From Pelagerythrobacter marinus (lineage in GTDB: Bacteria > Pseudomonadota > Alphaproteobacteria > Sphingomonadales > Sphingomonadaceae): a DNA stretch of 64,000 nucleotides. Numbering within the stretch: the first letter of the stretch is position 1; every line of letters begins with the position of its first letter. Under the pieces are notes generated by a model. It was not told where the DNA came from and did not search any database. It saw nothing but the letters and a program-made list of their open reading frames with translations. The stretch lies in NCBI RefSeq assembly GCF_009827515.1, contig NZ_WTYO01000003.1, positions 186,001-250,000 on the forward strand, read 5' to 3'. This document shows positions 1 to 9,611 of this stretch, piece after piece. Made by a program: the position numbers and the translations under genes.

Positions 1-1702
1 TGCGCACCAGCAGGAGCAGGTGCCCCTCGTCGGGCAGGACCTCTTGCGCGTCGTCGAAGTCGAACTCGTCCGAAAGCTTGGTCTTGCGGAAGACCCAGCC
101 CTTGGCCTGGCGTTCGTTGACGTCGGCGACGCCGAAGCCCGATTCGAACAGCGCGCGGCCGCGCAGCGACGCGGGGATCGCGTGCTTGTCCGCCTCGTCG
201 GCGGATTCGCCCAGCTGATAGACGGTGTCACGCCCGATCTCGTAAGCGAACTCGTTGCAGACGAGCGTGTTGTACGCCTCGTTATCGGTGGCCGCGACGA
301 GCACCTGGAACGGCGAGAGGTCGAGATTGTGCTCGGTCGCCTCGTTGAGGATCTCGCCGTGGTAATAGGGCAGCCCGGCCCGGCGCGCGGGGGCGAGGCG
401 CTGCCAGCTCGAATCGACGATCATCACCGGGGTCTTGAGCGACTGCATCTCCTGCGCCAGCGCGATCGTCCACGGCGTGCTGCCCACGATCAGCAGGCCC
501 GGGCGGCTGGTCCCCTTCACCCCCAGCAACCGCGCGGCGAGATTGACGGTGAAACCGTGCGCGACGATCGTCGCCACGACGACCGCGAAGCTGAGGCCGA
601 TCAGCACTTCCCCGTCGGCATAACCGAGATCGGACAGGCGCAGCGCGAACAGGCCCGAGATCGCCACGAGCACGATTCCGCGCGGCGCGATCCAGGCGAG
701 GAAGAGCCGCTCGTTCCACGGCACCGAGCTGAACAGCAGGCTGGTGAGGATCGTCAGCGGCCGGACGAGGAACAGCAGCGCGAGCAGGAACAGCCCGAAG
801 CGCCAGTTGAGATAGCTGAGTTCGCTGTAGTCGAGCGAGGCGGAGAGCAGGACGAAGATGCCCGAGACGAGCAGGACGGCGATGTTCTGCTTGAACGGGT
901 GGATCGAGCGGAGGCTGGAGACGTTCATGTTCGCCAGTGCCACGCCCATGACGGTCACGGCGACGAGCCCCGCCTCGTGCTCGATCTTGTTGCTGAGGAC
1001 GAAGACGCCGATCACCATCGTCAGCAGTACGGGCACCTTCAGGTATTCCGGGATCAGCCCGCGCGGGAACGACCAGGCGACGAAGCGCGCGGCGACATAG
1101 CCGATGCCCGCCGCCAGGATCGCGGCGATGATCATCGGCGGCACCACGTCCACCACCGTCGCATCGGGCGCCGCGGCGACCATGCGGAAATACTCGTAGG
1201 CGATGACCGCGCAGAGCGCGCCGATCGGGTCGTTGACGATCGCTTCCCACTTGAGCACCGCCGCCGGGCGCGGCTGGACGTTCGACTGGCGCAGCATTGG
1301 CAGGACGACGGTGGGCCCGGTGACGACCAGGATGCCGGCGAACAGGATCGCCACCGGCCAGACGAGGCCGGCGATGTAATAGCCGGCGAAGCTGCCCAGC
1401 AGCCACCCGATCGGCACGCCGAACAGCACCAGCCGCCAGACCGCGTCGCCGGCGTGGCGAAGCTCGCGCAAGTCGAGGCTCAGCCCGCCCTCGAACAGGA
1501 TCAGGGCGACCCCGATCGCGACCATCGGCTCCAGCAGTTCGCCGAAGGCGTGTTCGGGATCGAACAGGCCGAGCACCGGCCCGGCGAGGAAACCCGCGGC
1601 CAGCATCAGGACGATCGCCGGCCAGCCGGTGCGCCAGGCAACCCACTGGGCACCGATTCCCAGCACACCCACGAGGGCGATGACGAGTGCCTGTTCTTCC
1701 AT
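1..1702 (-). CDS. CPA1-type cation:proton antiporter with C-terminal nucleotide-binding-like domain (3' end outside window)
   Basis: Inner-membrane sodium or potassium/proton exchanger for pH and ion homeostasis. 567 codons are visible and the gene leaves the window before its stop. The first ~395 residues are about a dozen hydrophobic helices. They carry the family landmarks TGPTVV near residue 128 and NDPIGAL at 157-163, whose Asn-Asp pair is the expected ion-binding site. From about residue 415 a Rossmann-like segment (LLIVGSTPWTIALA, ending in VMIVDSS) resembles a TrkA-N/RCK regulatory domain, as in large YjcE/NhaP-like proteins. The ATG is followed at once by the first helix. It is the last gene of the minus-strand run and lies 77 bases past apt. 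Ion specificity cannot be read from the sequence. Confidence 0.9.
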   Translation of the reverse strand, partial: MEEQALVIALVGVLGIGAQWVAWRTGWPAIVLMLAAGFLAGPVLGLFDPEHAFGELLEPMVAIGVALILFEGGLSLDLRELRHAGDAVWRLVLFGVPIGWLLGSFAGYYIAGLVWPVAILFAGILVVTGPTVVLPMLRQSNVQPRPAAVLKWEAIVNDPIGALCAVIAYEYFRMVAAAPDATVVDVVPPMIIAAILAAGIGYVAARFVAWSFPRGLIPEYLKVPVLLTMVIGVFVLSNKIEHEAGLVAVTVMGVALANMNVSSLRSIHPFKQNIAVLLVSGIFVLLSASLDYSELSYLNWRFGLFLLALLFLVRPLTILTSLLFSSVPWNERLFLAWIAPRGIVLVAISGLFALRLSDLGYADGEVLIGLSFAVVVATIVAHGFTVNLAARLLGVKGTSRPGLLIVGSTPWTIALAQEMQSLKTPVMIVDSSWQRLAPARRAGLPYYHGEILNEATEHNLDLSPFQVLVAATDNEAYNTLVCNEFAYEIGRDTVYQLGESADEADKHAIPASLRGRALFESGFGVADVNERQAKGWVFRKTKLSDEFDFDDAQEVLPDEGHLLLLVR

Positions 1703-1779
1703 CGTTTCGGAGTGTTCCCCTCTGCCGCCCCGAACCAACGCGCCAGCCGCGTTTTCTATCCCGCCGGCCCGCCGATCCC

Positions 1780-2319
1780 TCAGTCGCCCTCGAACTGCAT
1801 CAGGGCCTCCACCGCGATCCCCTCGGCGCGCAGCCGGTCCGCGCCGCCGAGATCCGGCAGGTCGATCGCGAACAGCGCCGCCGGAACTTGCGCGCCGGCC
1901 TTCCGCAGCAGCGCGGCGGCCGCCAGCGCCGTGCCGCCGGTGGCGATCAGGTCGTCCACGATCGCCACTTTCTGCCCCGCGGCCACGGCGCCGGGATCGA
2001 TCTCCAGCCGGTCGGACCCGTATTCGAGCGCATAATCGGCGGAGATCGTCTCGACCGGCAGCTTGCCCGGCTTGCGCACCGGGACGAAGCCCACGCCGAG
2101 CGTGACGGCAACCGCGGCACCGAAGATGAAACCGCGCGCCTCCATCCCGGCGACCGCCTCCGCCCCGGCGGCACGCGCGCGGTCCGCAAGGTGCGCCACC
2201 GCGGCGGCGAAGCCTTCGCCGTGGCCGATCAGGGTCGTGATGTCGCGGAACCGGATGCCCGGCGCGGGGAAGTCCGGCACGGTGCGGACGATCGCCTTGA
2301 GTTCGTCGGGTGTCATCAT
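1780..2319 (-). CDS. apt: Adenine phosphoribosyltransferase
   Basis: Cytosolic purine salvage enzyme that joins adenine to PRPP to give AMP and pyrophosphate. The protein is 179 residues, the usual Apt length. It has the N-terminal PDFPAPGIRFRDIT region and the PRPP-binding signature VAIVDDLIATGGT near residues 118-130, with the two acidic residues and the GGT loop. The frame opens further upstream at a TTG, but two consecutive ATG codons follow (2319 and 2316) and the first is chosen here. It lies downstream of petC in the same direction, behind a GC-rich stem-loop, so it may be partly uncoupled from the bc1 operon. The family assignment is secure. Confidence 0.95.
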   Translation of the reverse strand: MMTPDELKAIVRTVPDFPAPGIRFRDITTLIGHGEGFAAAVAHLADRARAAGAEAVAGMEARGFIFGAAVAVTLGVGFVPVRKPGKLPVETISADYALEYGSDRLEIDPGAVAAGQKVAIVDDLIATGGTALAAAALLRKAGAQVPAALFAIDLPDLGGADRLRAEGIAVEALMQFEGD

Positions 2320-2331
2320 GCCCAATGCGAA

Positions 2332-2364
2332 GCCCCCCTCGCATCGCGGTGGATGGAGGGGGGC
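2332..2364 (-). terminator. GC-rich stem-loop between petC and apt
   Basis: A perfect 9-bp inverted repeat (gcccccctc / gaggggggc) with a 15-base loop lies between the petC stop and the apt start. There is no T-run after it, so it may act as a processing or attenuation structure that lowers apt expression rather than as a full intrinsic terminator. Confidence 0.4.
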
Positions 2365-2389
2365 ATCATGCTGCGCGCTGCAGGCCGCT

Positions 2390-3250
2390 TCAGTCGCGTT
2401 CGCGCCGGGGCGTCACGCTCGACCAGACCTGCTTCTTGGCGAGGAAGGCCAGGATCGTGGCGAAGATCAGGAAGCCGAGCACCGGCCAGCCGGTCTGGCG
2501 CCGCTCGACCAGCTTGGGTTCGGCGGTCCAGGTCAGGAAGGCGGCGACGTCGGCGCTCATCTGGCGGATCGTCGGTTCCGGGTTCCCCTCGGCATAAGTC
2601 ACCTGGCCATCGGCCGTGATCGGCGGCGCCATCGCCAGGTTGAGGTTGGGGAAGTACTGGTTGAAGTGCAGCCCCGGCGGGGTGTCGAAATCCGGGAATT
2701 CCGCCTTCAGCTCCTCGGGGATCGGGCCATAGCCGGTCAGCAGCGAATAGACGTACTCGGTGCCGTGGTGCCGCGCCTTGGTGATCAGCGAGAGATCGGG
2801 CGGAACGGCGTTGTTGTTGGCCGCGGCCGCCGCCACTGCATTGGGATAGGGCGACGGGAAGTAATCGGTCGGCAGGCCCGGGCGGAACGTGTCTTCGCCG
2901 GTGTCCGGGTTGATGCCCGGCACCTGGTAGCTCGCCGCCTCGGCCTTGATCTGGCCTTCGGTGTAACCCAGCCCGGCGAGGTCGCGGAACGCGACGTACT
3001 TGAGGCTGTGGCAGGCGGCGCAGACTTCCTTGTACACCTGGTACCCGCGCTGGAGCTGGGCCACGTCCCAGGTGCCCAGCGGGCCGTCGTGCTGGAACCC
3101 GCCCTCGGGCCCGTGGGGCGCGAGGTAGAACTCGTACTCGGCGGAAGGCTGGGTCTCTTCGGTCGCCCAGGTATAGGCGCCGGTGACGAAGGCCAGCAGC
3201 ACCACGATGCTGAAGCCGAGACCGACGAGGATTGCGATAGGCCGGATCAT
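2390..3250 (-). CDS. petC: Ubiquinol-cytochrome c reductase, cytochrome c1 subunit
   Basis: Periplasm-facing haem c subunit of the cytochrome bc1 complex. It takes electrons from the Rieske protein and passes them to soluble cytochrome c. The 286-residue protein begins with a membrane segment or uncleaved signal (residues 4-27). It carries the haem attachment motif CAACHS (Cys77, Cys80, His81), a likely axial Met207 in LNLAMAPPIT, and a C-terminal anchor at about 255-275 followed by a positive tail. These are the expected cytochrome c1 parts. It is the third gene of petA-petB-petC, 27 bases after petB, and the ATG is preceded by a GAGAAAGAGA purine stretch. Confidence 0.97.
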   Translation of the reverse strand: MIRPIAILVGLGFSIVVLLAFVTGAYTWATEETQPSAEYEFYLAPHGPEGGFQHDGPLGTWDVAQLQRGYQVYKEVCAACHSLKYVAFRDLAGLGYTEGQIKAEAASYQVPGINPDTGEDTFRPGLPTDYFPSPYPNAVAAAAANNNAVPPDLSLITKARHHGTEYVYSLLTGYGPIPEELKAEFPDFDTPPGLHFNQYFPNLNLAMAPPITADGQVTYAEGNPEPTIRQMSADVAAFLTWTAEPKLVERRQTGWPVLGFLIFATILAFLAKKQVWSSVTPRRERD

Positions 3251-3277
3251 TGTGCGTCTCTTTCTCTCGTCCTCAAC

Positions 3278-4570
3278 TCAGGTCGCGGGCTTGGTGTTTT
3301 CGCCGAGCACGGCCTTCTTGTCCGACCCCAGCACGGCCTCGGTGATCGAGTAGGGCAGCGGCTCGGGCTTCTCGAACGAGGAGACGAGCGGCAGGATCAC
3401 CAGGAAGTGCAGGAAGTAATATGCCGTCGCCAGCTGGCTGAGCATGACGTAGGGCTCTTCCGCCGGGGCCCCGCCGCACCAGAACAGCACGACCATCGCC
3501 GGGATCAGGCCGAACCAGAAGAACTTGCGGAACAGCGGGCGATAGTGGCCGCTGCGCACCGGCGAACGGTCGAGCCAGGGCAGGAAGAACCACAGCAGGA
3601 TCGCGGCGAACATCGCGATCACGCCCCACAGCTTCGCCGGCAGGATGAAGTCCATCGTGAAGGCGCGCAGGATCGCGTAGAACGGCCAGAAGTACCATTC
3701 GGGCACGATGTGCGCCGGGGTCGAGAGCGGGTTCGCCTCGATGTAGTTGTCCGGGTGACCCAGCGCGTTCGGCAGGAAGAACACCATGATCGCGAACAGG
3801 ATCAGGACCACGCCGAGGCCGAAGCCGTCCTTTGCCGTGTAATAGGGGTGGAACGGCACGGTGTCGCTCTCGCTCTTCACCTCGACACCCGTGGGGTTCG
3901 AAGACCCCGGGATGTGCAGCGCCCAGATGTGCAGGATCACGACGCCCGCGATCACGAAGGGCAGGAGGAAGTGAAGCGAGAAGAAGCGGTTGAGCGCCGC
4001 GTCATCGGGGGCGAACCCGCCCAGCAGCCAGACCTGCAGCGGCTCGCCCACCACGGGGATCGCGCCGAACAGGCCGGTGATCACTTTCGCGCCCCAGAAG
4101 CTCATCTGCCCCCAGGGAAGGACGTAGCCCATGAAGGCGGTCGCCATCATCAGCAGGAAGATCACCACGCCCAGCAGCCACACCATCTCGCGCGGCGCCT
4201 TGTACGAGGAGTAATAGAACCCGCGGAAGATGTGCATGTAGATGACGATGAAGAAGAAGCTTGCGCCGTTCGCGTGGGCATAGCGCATCAGCCAGCCCCA
4301 GTTCACGTCGCGCATGATGTGTTCGACCTTGCCGAAGGCGACGGTGGCGTCGGATGCGTAATGCATCGCCAGGACGATACCGGTCACGATCTGCAGGACG
4401 AGGAAGAACCCGGCGAAGACGCCGAAATTCCACATGTAGTTGAGATTGCGCGGCACCGGGTAGCCGGCGCCCACCGCGTTGTAGACGAGCCGCGGCAGGG
4501 GCAGCTTCTCGTCGAAGAATTTCATGACCGGGTTGGTCGGCGTATATTCCTTGGCCCAAGGGAAGCTCAT
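3278..4570 (-). CDS. petB: Ubiquinol-cytochrome c reductase, cytochrome b subunit
   Basis: Membrane core of the bc1 complex, holding two b-type haems and the quinol oxidation and reduction sites. The 430-residue full-length protein (not split as in b6f) has eight predicted helices. The likely haem ligands are His99 (in YAHANGAS), His113 (in YMHIFRG), His200 and His214. The Qo-site PEWY motif is at 290-293 and [13 protein letters not shown] is at 148-160. It lies between petA and petC with short spacers (17 and 27 bases), the normal fbcFBC order of alphaproteobacteria. Nothing essential is missing. Confidence 0.98.
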   Translation of the reverse strand: MSFPWAKEYTPTNPVMKFFDEKLPLPRLVYNAVGAGYPVPRNLNYMWNFGVFAGFFLVLQIVTGIVLAMHYASDATVAFGKVEHIMRDVNWGWLMRYAHANGASFFFIVIYMHIFRGFYYSSYKAPREMVWLLGVVIFLLMMATAFMGYVLPWGQMSFWGAKVITGLFGAIPVVGEPLQVWLLGGFAPDDAALNRFFSLHFLLPFVIAGVVILHIWALHIPGSSNPTGVEVKSESDTVPFHPYYTAKDGFGLGVVLILFAIMVFFLPNALGHPDNYIEANPLSTPAHIVPEWYFWPFYAILRAFTMDFILPAKLWGVIAMFAAILLWFFLPWLDRSPVRSGHYRPLFRKFFWFGLIPAMVVLFWCGGAPAEEPYVMLSQLATAYYFLHFLVILPLVSSFEKPEPLPYSITEAVLGSDKKAVLGENTKPAT

Positions 4571-4587
4571 TTTCTGTCTCTCGCTCC

Positions 4588-5175
4588 TCAGCCGACGCGA
4601 ATCACGGTGTCGGACGTGAACTCGTATTCCGGCACTTCGAGATTGGTCGGCGCCGGGCCTTTGCGGATGCGCGCTGCCGTGTCGTAGTGCGAACCGTGGC
4701 AGGGGCAGAAATAGCCGCCGAATTCGCCCTTGTTCTCACCCTCGGCCGCACCCAGCGGCACGCAGCCGAGGTGGGTGCACACGCCCATCGTCACGAGCAC
4801 GTCCTCGTGGCCTTCCTTGGTCCGTTCCTGCAGCGTCTGCGGATCGCGCAGCGAGCTGGCATCGACCGCGTTCGCTTCGGCGATCTCGCGCTCGGTCAGG
4901 CGGCGCACGAACAGCGGCTGCTTGCGGAAGATCGCCTTGATCGACTGCCCCGGCTCGATCGCCGAAACGTCGACCTCGGTCGTGCTCTCGGCAAGAACGT
5001 CGGCCGAAGGCGCCATCTGGCTGATCAGCGGATAGAGAACCGCGACCCCGCCGAAACCCGCGGCGCTGACCGCCGCAATGTTGATGAAATCGCGCCGGTG
5101 CACCCCATCGCCATGCCCCGCATCGTGCGGATCGGCGACGGCTTCGGGTGTCGCGGCGCCAGTCGTATCAGCCAT
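4588..5175 (-). CDS. petA: Ubiquinol-cytochrome c reductase, Rieske iron-sulfur subunit
   Basis: Rieske 2Fe-2S protein that moves electrons from quinol to cytochrome c1. The 195-residue product has a twin-arginine motif (HRRDFINIA, Arg27-Arg28) before a hydrophobic anchor, so Tat export with a retained anchor is expected. Cluster ligands are present in CTHLGC (133-138) and CPCHGS (157-162). The frame is open a further 28 codons upstream, but that leader is not Rieske-like. The ATG chosen is preceded by AAGG and gives the normal length. It is the first gene of petABC. The 177-base region upstream holds a possible promoter. Confidence 0.96.
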   Translation of the reverse strand: MADTTGAATPEAVADPHDAGHGDGVHRRDFINIAAVSAAGFGGVAVLYPLISQMAPSADVLAESTTEVDVSAIEPGQSIKAIFRKQPLFVRRLTEREIAEANAVDASSLRDPQTLQERTKEGHEDVLVTMGVCTHLGCVPLGAAEGENKGEFGGYFCPCHGSHYDTAARIRKGPAPTNLEVPEYEFTSDTVIRVG

Positions 5176-5298
5176 CAGTTCTGCCTTAGTTCCGACGTGT
5201 CTTGCCCTGATCCGGCCCGCCGCCGGCGGGGAGGACCCCCACACGGCCGTCATCCGCACACATGCGGACGAGGCCCCCCGCGGAGCCGGTTTGGGCGG

Positions 5299-5327
5299 CC
5301 TGTAGACGCGAAAGTCACCGCTGCCAA
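5299..5327 (-). promoter_or_regulatory. Possible sigma-70 promoter of petABC
   Basis: On the minus strand a TTGGCA box is followed after 17 bases by TACAGG, about 125 bases upstream of the petA ATG. The -35 match is good and the -10 is weak. The presumed leader also contains a small TCCGCA/TGCGGA hairpin. The call rests on spacing and position only. Confidence 0.3.
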
Positions 5328-5352
5328 CCGCCTTTTTCGGATGATCGGGGGG

Positions 5353-6105
5353 CTAGGCAGGCATTCCGACGAGCGAAATCAGGCGCCCGTAATCGGGCTC
5401 CCCCCGGTGCGTCGCGCGGCGGAAGGAGTAGAACAGCTCCGGCTCCGCATAAGTGTCGCGCCCCAGGCTCTCGACCCGCGCCACGCCGGCCCGCTCCAGC
5501 CGCGCCGCGACATATCCCAGCAGGTCGAACTGCCAGTGCCCTGCCCGCCCCGGCGCGAAGAACGCGCCCTCGCCTTCGCCGAAGCGCGCGCGGAAGCCAT
5601 CGTCCACTTCGTAGCTGGCCTGCATGATGCAGGGGCCGATCGCCGCGGCGATCGCGGCGCGATCGGCGCCCAGCGCCACCATGGCATCGACGGTGTTTTC
5701 CAGCACCCCGTCATGTGCCCCGCGCCAGCCGGCATGGGCCGCCCCGACCACGCCGGCCGCGCGATCGGCGAGGAGGACGGGCGCGCAGTCGGCGGTCACG
5801 ACCGCGAGCAGCAGGCCCGCGCGGTCGGTCACCAGGGCATCGCCGCGCGGACGCGCTTCGTCTTCCCACGGCGCGGTCGCCACGATGACATCGGGGGAAT
5901 GGACCTGGTGCAGGCCGACCAGGCTCGCCCCCGGCAGCACGGCGCCGGCCGCCAGCTCGCGGTTGCGGCGCACCGCGGCCGGGTCGTCGCCGGCGCCGAA
6001 GCCGCATTGCAGCCCGCCCACCGCGCCTCGCGACACGCCGCCGCGGCGGGTCAGGAAGCCGTGCGGAACCCCGTCCAGCGCCGCTGCGCGCAATGCCTCA
6101 GCCAA
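5353..6105 (-). CDS. pgeF: Purine nucleoside phosphorylase of the YfiH/PgeF (laccase-domain) family
   Basis: Cytosolic enzyme of the multicopper-polyphenol-oxidase-like family, which is now known to phosphorolyse purine nucleosides. In some bacteria it also affects peptidoglycan precursor fidelity. Using the TTG start at 6105 the protein has 250 residues. The zinc/catalytic triad of the family is intact: His69 in HQVHS, Cys107 in TADCAPV and His124 in HAGWRG. RRGGVS and a C-terminal YSFRRATHRGEPDYGR segment are also typical. The frame stays open ~50 codons into pepN, but no ATG there fits the family. The TTG overlaps the pepN stop by 8 bases, giving translational coupling. A second in-frame TTG 12 bases later is an alternative. 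Confidence 0.88.
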   Translation of the reverse strand: MAEALRAAALDGVPHGFLTRRGGVSRGAVGGLQCGFGAGDDPAAVRRNRELAAGAVLPGASLVGLHQVHSPDVIVATAPWEDEARPRGDALVTDRAGLLLAVVTADCAPVLLADRAAGVVGAAHAGWRGAHDGVLENTVDAMVALGADRAAIAAAIGPCIMQASYEVDDGFRARFGEGEGAFFAPGRAGHWQFDLLGYVAARLERAGVARVESLGRDTYAEPELFYSFRRATHRGEPDYGRLISLVGMPA

Positions 6106-8752
6106 GCGAGCGCCCCACCTGCTCGCGCGTGTCGCGCGAAAGGCCGGGCGCGGCGGCAATACGTTCCAGCTCCGCCCGCATAAGCGCCGCGCGACCCGGC
6201 TCGATCCGGCGCCAGCGGCCGAGCGGGGCGACGAAGCGGGCCGCGGTCTGGGCATTGATCGGGTCGAGCTCGAGGATCAGGTCCGCGATCAGGCGGTAGC
6301 CCTCGCCGCTGGGCGCATGGAAGGCCTGGGGATTGCCGGCGAAGGCCATGTAGAGCGCCCGCACGCGGTTCGGGTTGCGCAGCGTGAAGTCCGCGTGCCC
6401 GCGCAGCGCCTTGACGTGTTCGATCGCGGCAGGGTGAAGCGACATCGCCTGCAGGCTGAACCACTTGTCGATCACCAGCGCATTGCCTTCGTAGCGGCGG
6501 TAGAAGTCGATCAGGCGATCGGTCCGGGCCGCGCTGTCCAGCCCGCACAGGACCATCAGCGCGCCCTGGCGGTCGGTCATGTTGTCGGCCGAATCGTATT
6601 GCCCCGCGGCGACATCGGCCGCGCCGGCCGGATCGCCGGCGGCGAGGTAAGTCAGCGCCAGGGTCTTGACCTTGCGCGCCCCGCGGGCCTCGCGCTCGAG
6701 GCCGTAGGGCACCTCGCTCGCCCGCTGGTGGAGACGCAGCAGGCGGTCGCCCAGCTCGCCGGCCAGCCACCGTTTCAGCCCCTCGCGCTCGCGATGGATC
6801 CGCCCGGGGTCGGCCACCAGCATCTGCTCGGCGAGATAGGTCTCGCCCGGCAGGACCATCAGCTCGCCGCGCATCAGGTCGTCGAGCCGCTCGTCGTCGA
6901 GCACCGCGGTCAGCGCCTCGGCAATCGCGGCCTGGCCCCGCTCGCGGTCTTTCGCGTCGAGCCCTTCGCCCGCCGCGGCCACGAGGTGGCCGACGACGAG
7001 TTCCTGCATCGCTTCCGCCCGGGCGAAGGCATCGTCGTCGCGCGCGGCGAGGAAGACGAGGTCTTCGCGCGGGACCTGTCGCTCGATCGAGACCGGCGCG
7101 GAGAACCCGCGGTTGATCGAGAGCACCGGCGGGGCGGAGAACCGGTCGAAGGCGATCGTCTTTTCCTCTTCGTCGAGGATCACCAGCTCTTCCCCGCGGT
7201 GGGTGCCCGCCTTGCGGTCGAACAGGGCCAGGCGCAACGGGATCGGCATCGGCTGCTTGGACGGCTGCCCCGGCGTGGGCGGGACGTATTGCCGCAGCGT
7301 CAGCGTCGCGCTGTCGCCCGCGTGGTCGAGATCGACCGAGACCTTGGGCGTTCCGGCCTGCGAGTACCACCGGCGGAACGCGCCCAGGTCCAGCCCGGCG
7401 CCGTCTTCCATCGCCCTGACGAAATCCTCGCAGGTCGCGGCCTCGCCATCGTGGCGGTCGAAATAGAGATCGGTCCCCGCGCGAAAGGCTTCGGGCCCGG
7501 CCATCGTGCGCATCATGCGGATGACCTCGGCCCCCTTGTTGTAGACCGTGGCGGTGTAGAAGTTCGAGATCTCGCGGAAGCTGTCGGGCCGGATCGGGTG
7601 CGCCAGCGGCCCCGAATCCTCGGGAAACTGGACCGAGCGCAGGACGCGCACGTCCTCGATCCGCTTGACCGCCTCGCCCTGCAGGTCCTGGCTGAAAAGC
7701 TGGTCGCGCAGGACGGTGAAGCCTTCCTTCAGCGACAGCTGGAACCAGTCGCGGCAGGTCACCCTGTTGCCCGACCAGTTGTGGAAGTACTCGTGCCCTA
7801 TCACGCCCTCGATCGCGTCGTAATCGCCGTCGGTGGCGGTTTCCGGGTCGGCCAGGACATACTTCGTGTTGAAGATGTTCAGGCCCTTGTTCTCCATCGC
7901 GCCCATGTTGAAATCGCCAACGGCCACGATGTTGAACTGGTCGAGGTCGTATTCGCGGCCGAAGGCCTCCTCGTCCCATTTCATCGCGCGCTTGAGCGAT
8001 TCCATCGCGTGCTCGGTGCGCGGCAGGTCGGCCTCGCGGACCCAGACGTTCAGCGCGACCTCGCGCCCGCCCATCGTGACGAACCGATCCGACCGCGCGA
8101 CGAGGTCGCCGGCGACGAGCGCGAAGAGATAGCTCGGCTTGGGCCAGGGATCGTGCCATTCGGCCCAGTGACGGCCGTCGCTCGCCTCGCCTTCGGCGAC
8201 CTTGTTGCCGTTCGACAGCAGGGCGGGGAACTGCGCGCGCGGCCCTTCCAGCCGGACGCGATAGGTGGACAGCACGTCGGGCCGGTCGGGGAAGAAGGTG
8301 ATCCGGCGGAAGCCCTCGGCCTCGCACTGGGTGCACAGCATCCCGCCCGAGGCATAGAGGCCCATGAGCTGCGAATTGGCGGACGGGTCGATGCGGGTCT
8401 CGATTGCGATCTCGTGCGCATCCCCCGCCAGCGGCAGGACGAGATCGCCTTCGTCCATCGCCCAGTCGTTCACCGGTTGGCCATCGACCGTGACCTGCCG
8501 CGGCGTTAGCCCGTCGCCGTCGAGGCGGATCGTCTCCGCCCGGTCGCCGCGCGCGTTGCGGGCGACGGTCAGCTTCGCCCTCACGACCGTGCATTCGAGG
8601 CCGAGATCGAAATCCAGCGCGATCTCGGGCACCAGCCAGGGGAATGGCCGGTAATCCTCGCGCCGGATCAGCGGCGGCTCTTTCGGCTCGGGCGCTGCAT
8701 CGGCCATCTCGGGGTTGCCATCGGGCGTGCTCGGATCGGGGCGAATGTCCAT
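6098..8752 (-). CDS. pepN: Aminopeptidase N (M1 zinc metallopeptidase)
   Basis: Broad-specificity cytosolic aminopeptidase that removes N-terminal residues during peptide turnover. The 884-residue length matches the PepN branch of M1 rather than the shorter eukaryotic-like branch. It has the substrate-binding GAMEN motif (284-288), the zinc site HEYFH (320-324) and the third ligand Glu343 in LKEG. The first 30 residues are proline-rich and poorly conserved; an alternative ATG at residue 16 would remove half of them. No signal peptide is seen. It heads the minus-strand run and its stop overlaps the pgeF start. Confidence 0.97.
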   Translation of the reverse strand: MDIRPDPSTPDGNPEMADAAPEPKEPPLIRREDYRPFPWLVPEIALDFDLGLECTVVRAKLTVARNARGDRAETIRLDGDGLTPRQVTVDGQPVNDWAMDEGDLVLPLAGDAHEIAIETRIDPSANSQLMGLYASGGMLCTQCEAEGFRRITFFPDRPDVLSTYRVRLEGPRAQFPALLSNGNKVAEGEASDGRHWAEWHDPWPKPSYLFALVAGDLVARSDRFVTMGGREVALNVWVREADLPRTEHAMESLKRAMKWDEEAFGREYDLDQFNIVAVGDFNMGAMENKGLNIFNTKYVLADPETATDGDYDAIEGVIGHEYFHNWSGNRVTCRDWFQLSLKEGFTVLRDQLFSQDLQGEAVKRIEDVRVLRSVQFPEDSGPLAHPIRPDSFREISNFYTATVYNKGAEVIRMMRTMAGPEAFRAGTDLYFDRHDGEAATCEDFVRAMEDGAGLDLGAFRRWYSQAGTPKVSVDLDHAGDSATLTLRQYVPPTPGQPSKQPMPIPLRLALFDRKAGTHRGEELVILDEEEKTIAFDRFSAPPVLSINRGFSAPVSIERQVPREDLVFLAARDDDAFARAEAMQELVVGHLVAAAGEGLDAKDRERGQAAIAEALTAVLDDERLDDLMRGELMVLPGETYLAEQMLVADPGRIHREREGLKRWLAGELGDRLLRLHQRASEVPYGLEREARGARKVKTLALTYLAAGDPAGAADVAAGQYDSADNMTDRQGALMVLCGLDSAARTDRLIDFYRRYEGNALVIDKWFSLQAMSLHPAAIEHVKALRGHADFTLRNPNRVRALYMAFAGNPQAFHAPSGEGYRLIADLILELDPINAQTAARFVAPLGRWRRIEPGRAALMRAELERIAAAPGLSRDTREQVGRSLG

Positions 8753-8806
8753 GATTCGAAGCTTCTAGGTCCTTTCTCTGGCGCGTCCATCGGATAGAAC
8801 GCGCAT

Positions 8807-9601
8807 ATGGGCACAATGTTCATCTTCGGCATCGGATATACGGCGAGCCGCATTGCCGCTGCGCTGGAGGCGCGCGGATGGTCGGTCGGCGGAACGGGCT
8901 CGGGCGGAAACGTCGCTTTCGACAACGCGGCCGCGGTGCGCGAGGCGCTCGACCGGGCCAGCCACGTGCTTTCCTCCGTGCCGCCGGACCGCGCCAGCGG
9001 CGCCGACCCGGTCCTGGCCGAATATGGCGAGTGGCTGGAAGGCGGCGGCCGGTGGATCGGATATCTCTCCTCCACCGGCGTCTACGGCGATACCGGCGGT
9101 GCCTGGGTGGACGAAAGCGCCCCCACCGGCACCGGCCGGCGCACTGCGCGCGCGGCGGCCGACCGGGAATGGCTCGCGCGCGGCGCGCGGGTCCTGCGCC
9201 TCCCCGGGATCTACGGGCCGGGGCGCAGCGCGCTCGACCGGGTTCGCGCCGGCAAGGCACACCGGATCGATCTCGGCCCCGGCGCGCCGCAGCAGGTCTT
9301 CAGCCGCGTCCACGTGGACGATATCGTGACCGGCGCGATCGCCGCGCTCGGCGCGCCGGCCGGGGCCTACAACCTCGCCGACGATTGCCCGGCCAGCCAG
9401 AACGCGGTGGTGGAGGAAGCCTGCCGCCTGCTCGGCCGCGCCCCGCCCCCGCTCCTGACGGTCGAGCAGGCCGGCCTTTCACCGATGGCGCGCGGATTCT
9501 ACGCGGAGAATCGCCGCATCGCGAACGGCAAGGCACGGCGCGTACTCGGCTGGGAGCCGCGCTATCCCACGTTCCGCGAAGGGCTGGCCGCGCTGGCCTG
9601 A
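8807..9601 (+). CDS. NAD(P)-binding epimerase/dehydrogenase-like protein (YeeZ-type extended SDR)
   Basis: 264-residue Rossmann-fold protein starting with FIFGIGYTASRIA, a Gly-x-Gly-type dinucleotide site at the extreme N-terminus. It has SSTGVYGDTGG at about 85-95 and FSRVHVDDI near 165, as in YeeZ-like atypical SDR proteins. These lack the usual YxxxK catalytic pair, so they may be degraded oxidoreductases or metabolite sensors. The substrate is unknown. It is divergent from pepN (54 bases apart) and converges on the EamA gene with a 10-base gap. An ATG three codons later is an alternative start that places the nucleotide-binding strand right at the terminus. Confidence 0.85.
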   Translation: MGTMFIFGIGYTASRIAAALEARGWSVGGTGSGGNVAFDNAAAVREALDRASHVLSSVPPDRASGADPVLAEYGEWLEGGGRWIGYLSSTGVYGDTGGAWVDESAPTGTGRRTARAAADREWLARGARVLRLPGIYGPGRSALDRVRAGKAHRIDLGPGAPQQVFSRVHVDDIVTGAIAALGAPAGAYNLADDCPASQNAVVEEACRLLGRAPPPLLTVEQAGLSPMARGFYAENRRIANGKARRVLGWEPRYPTFREGLAALA

Positions 9602-9611
9602 AAGGTGCGCG

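Noticed and set aside
5176-5352. Riboswitch in the petA leader
   Set aside because: Only a 6-bp hairpin and GC-rich dyads are visible; no known riboswitch core matches and the regulated genes give no ligand logic.
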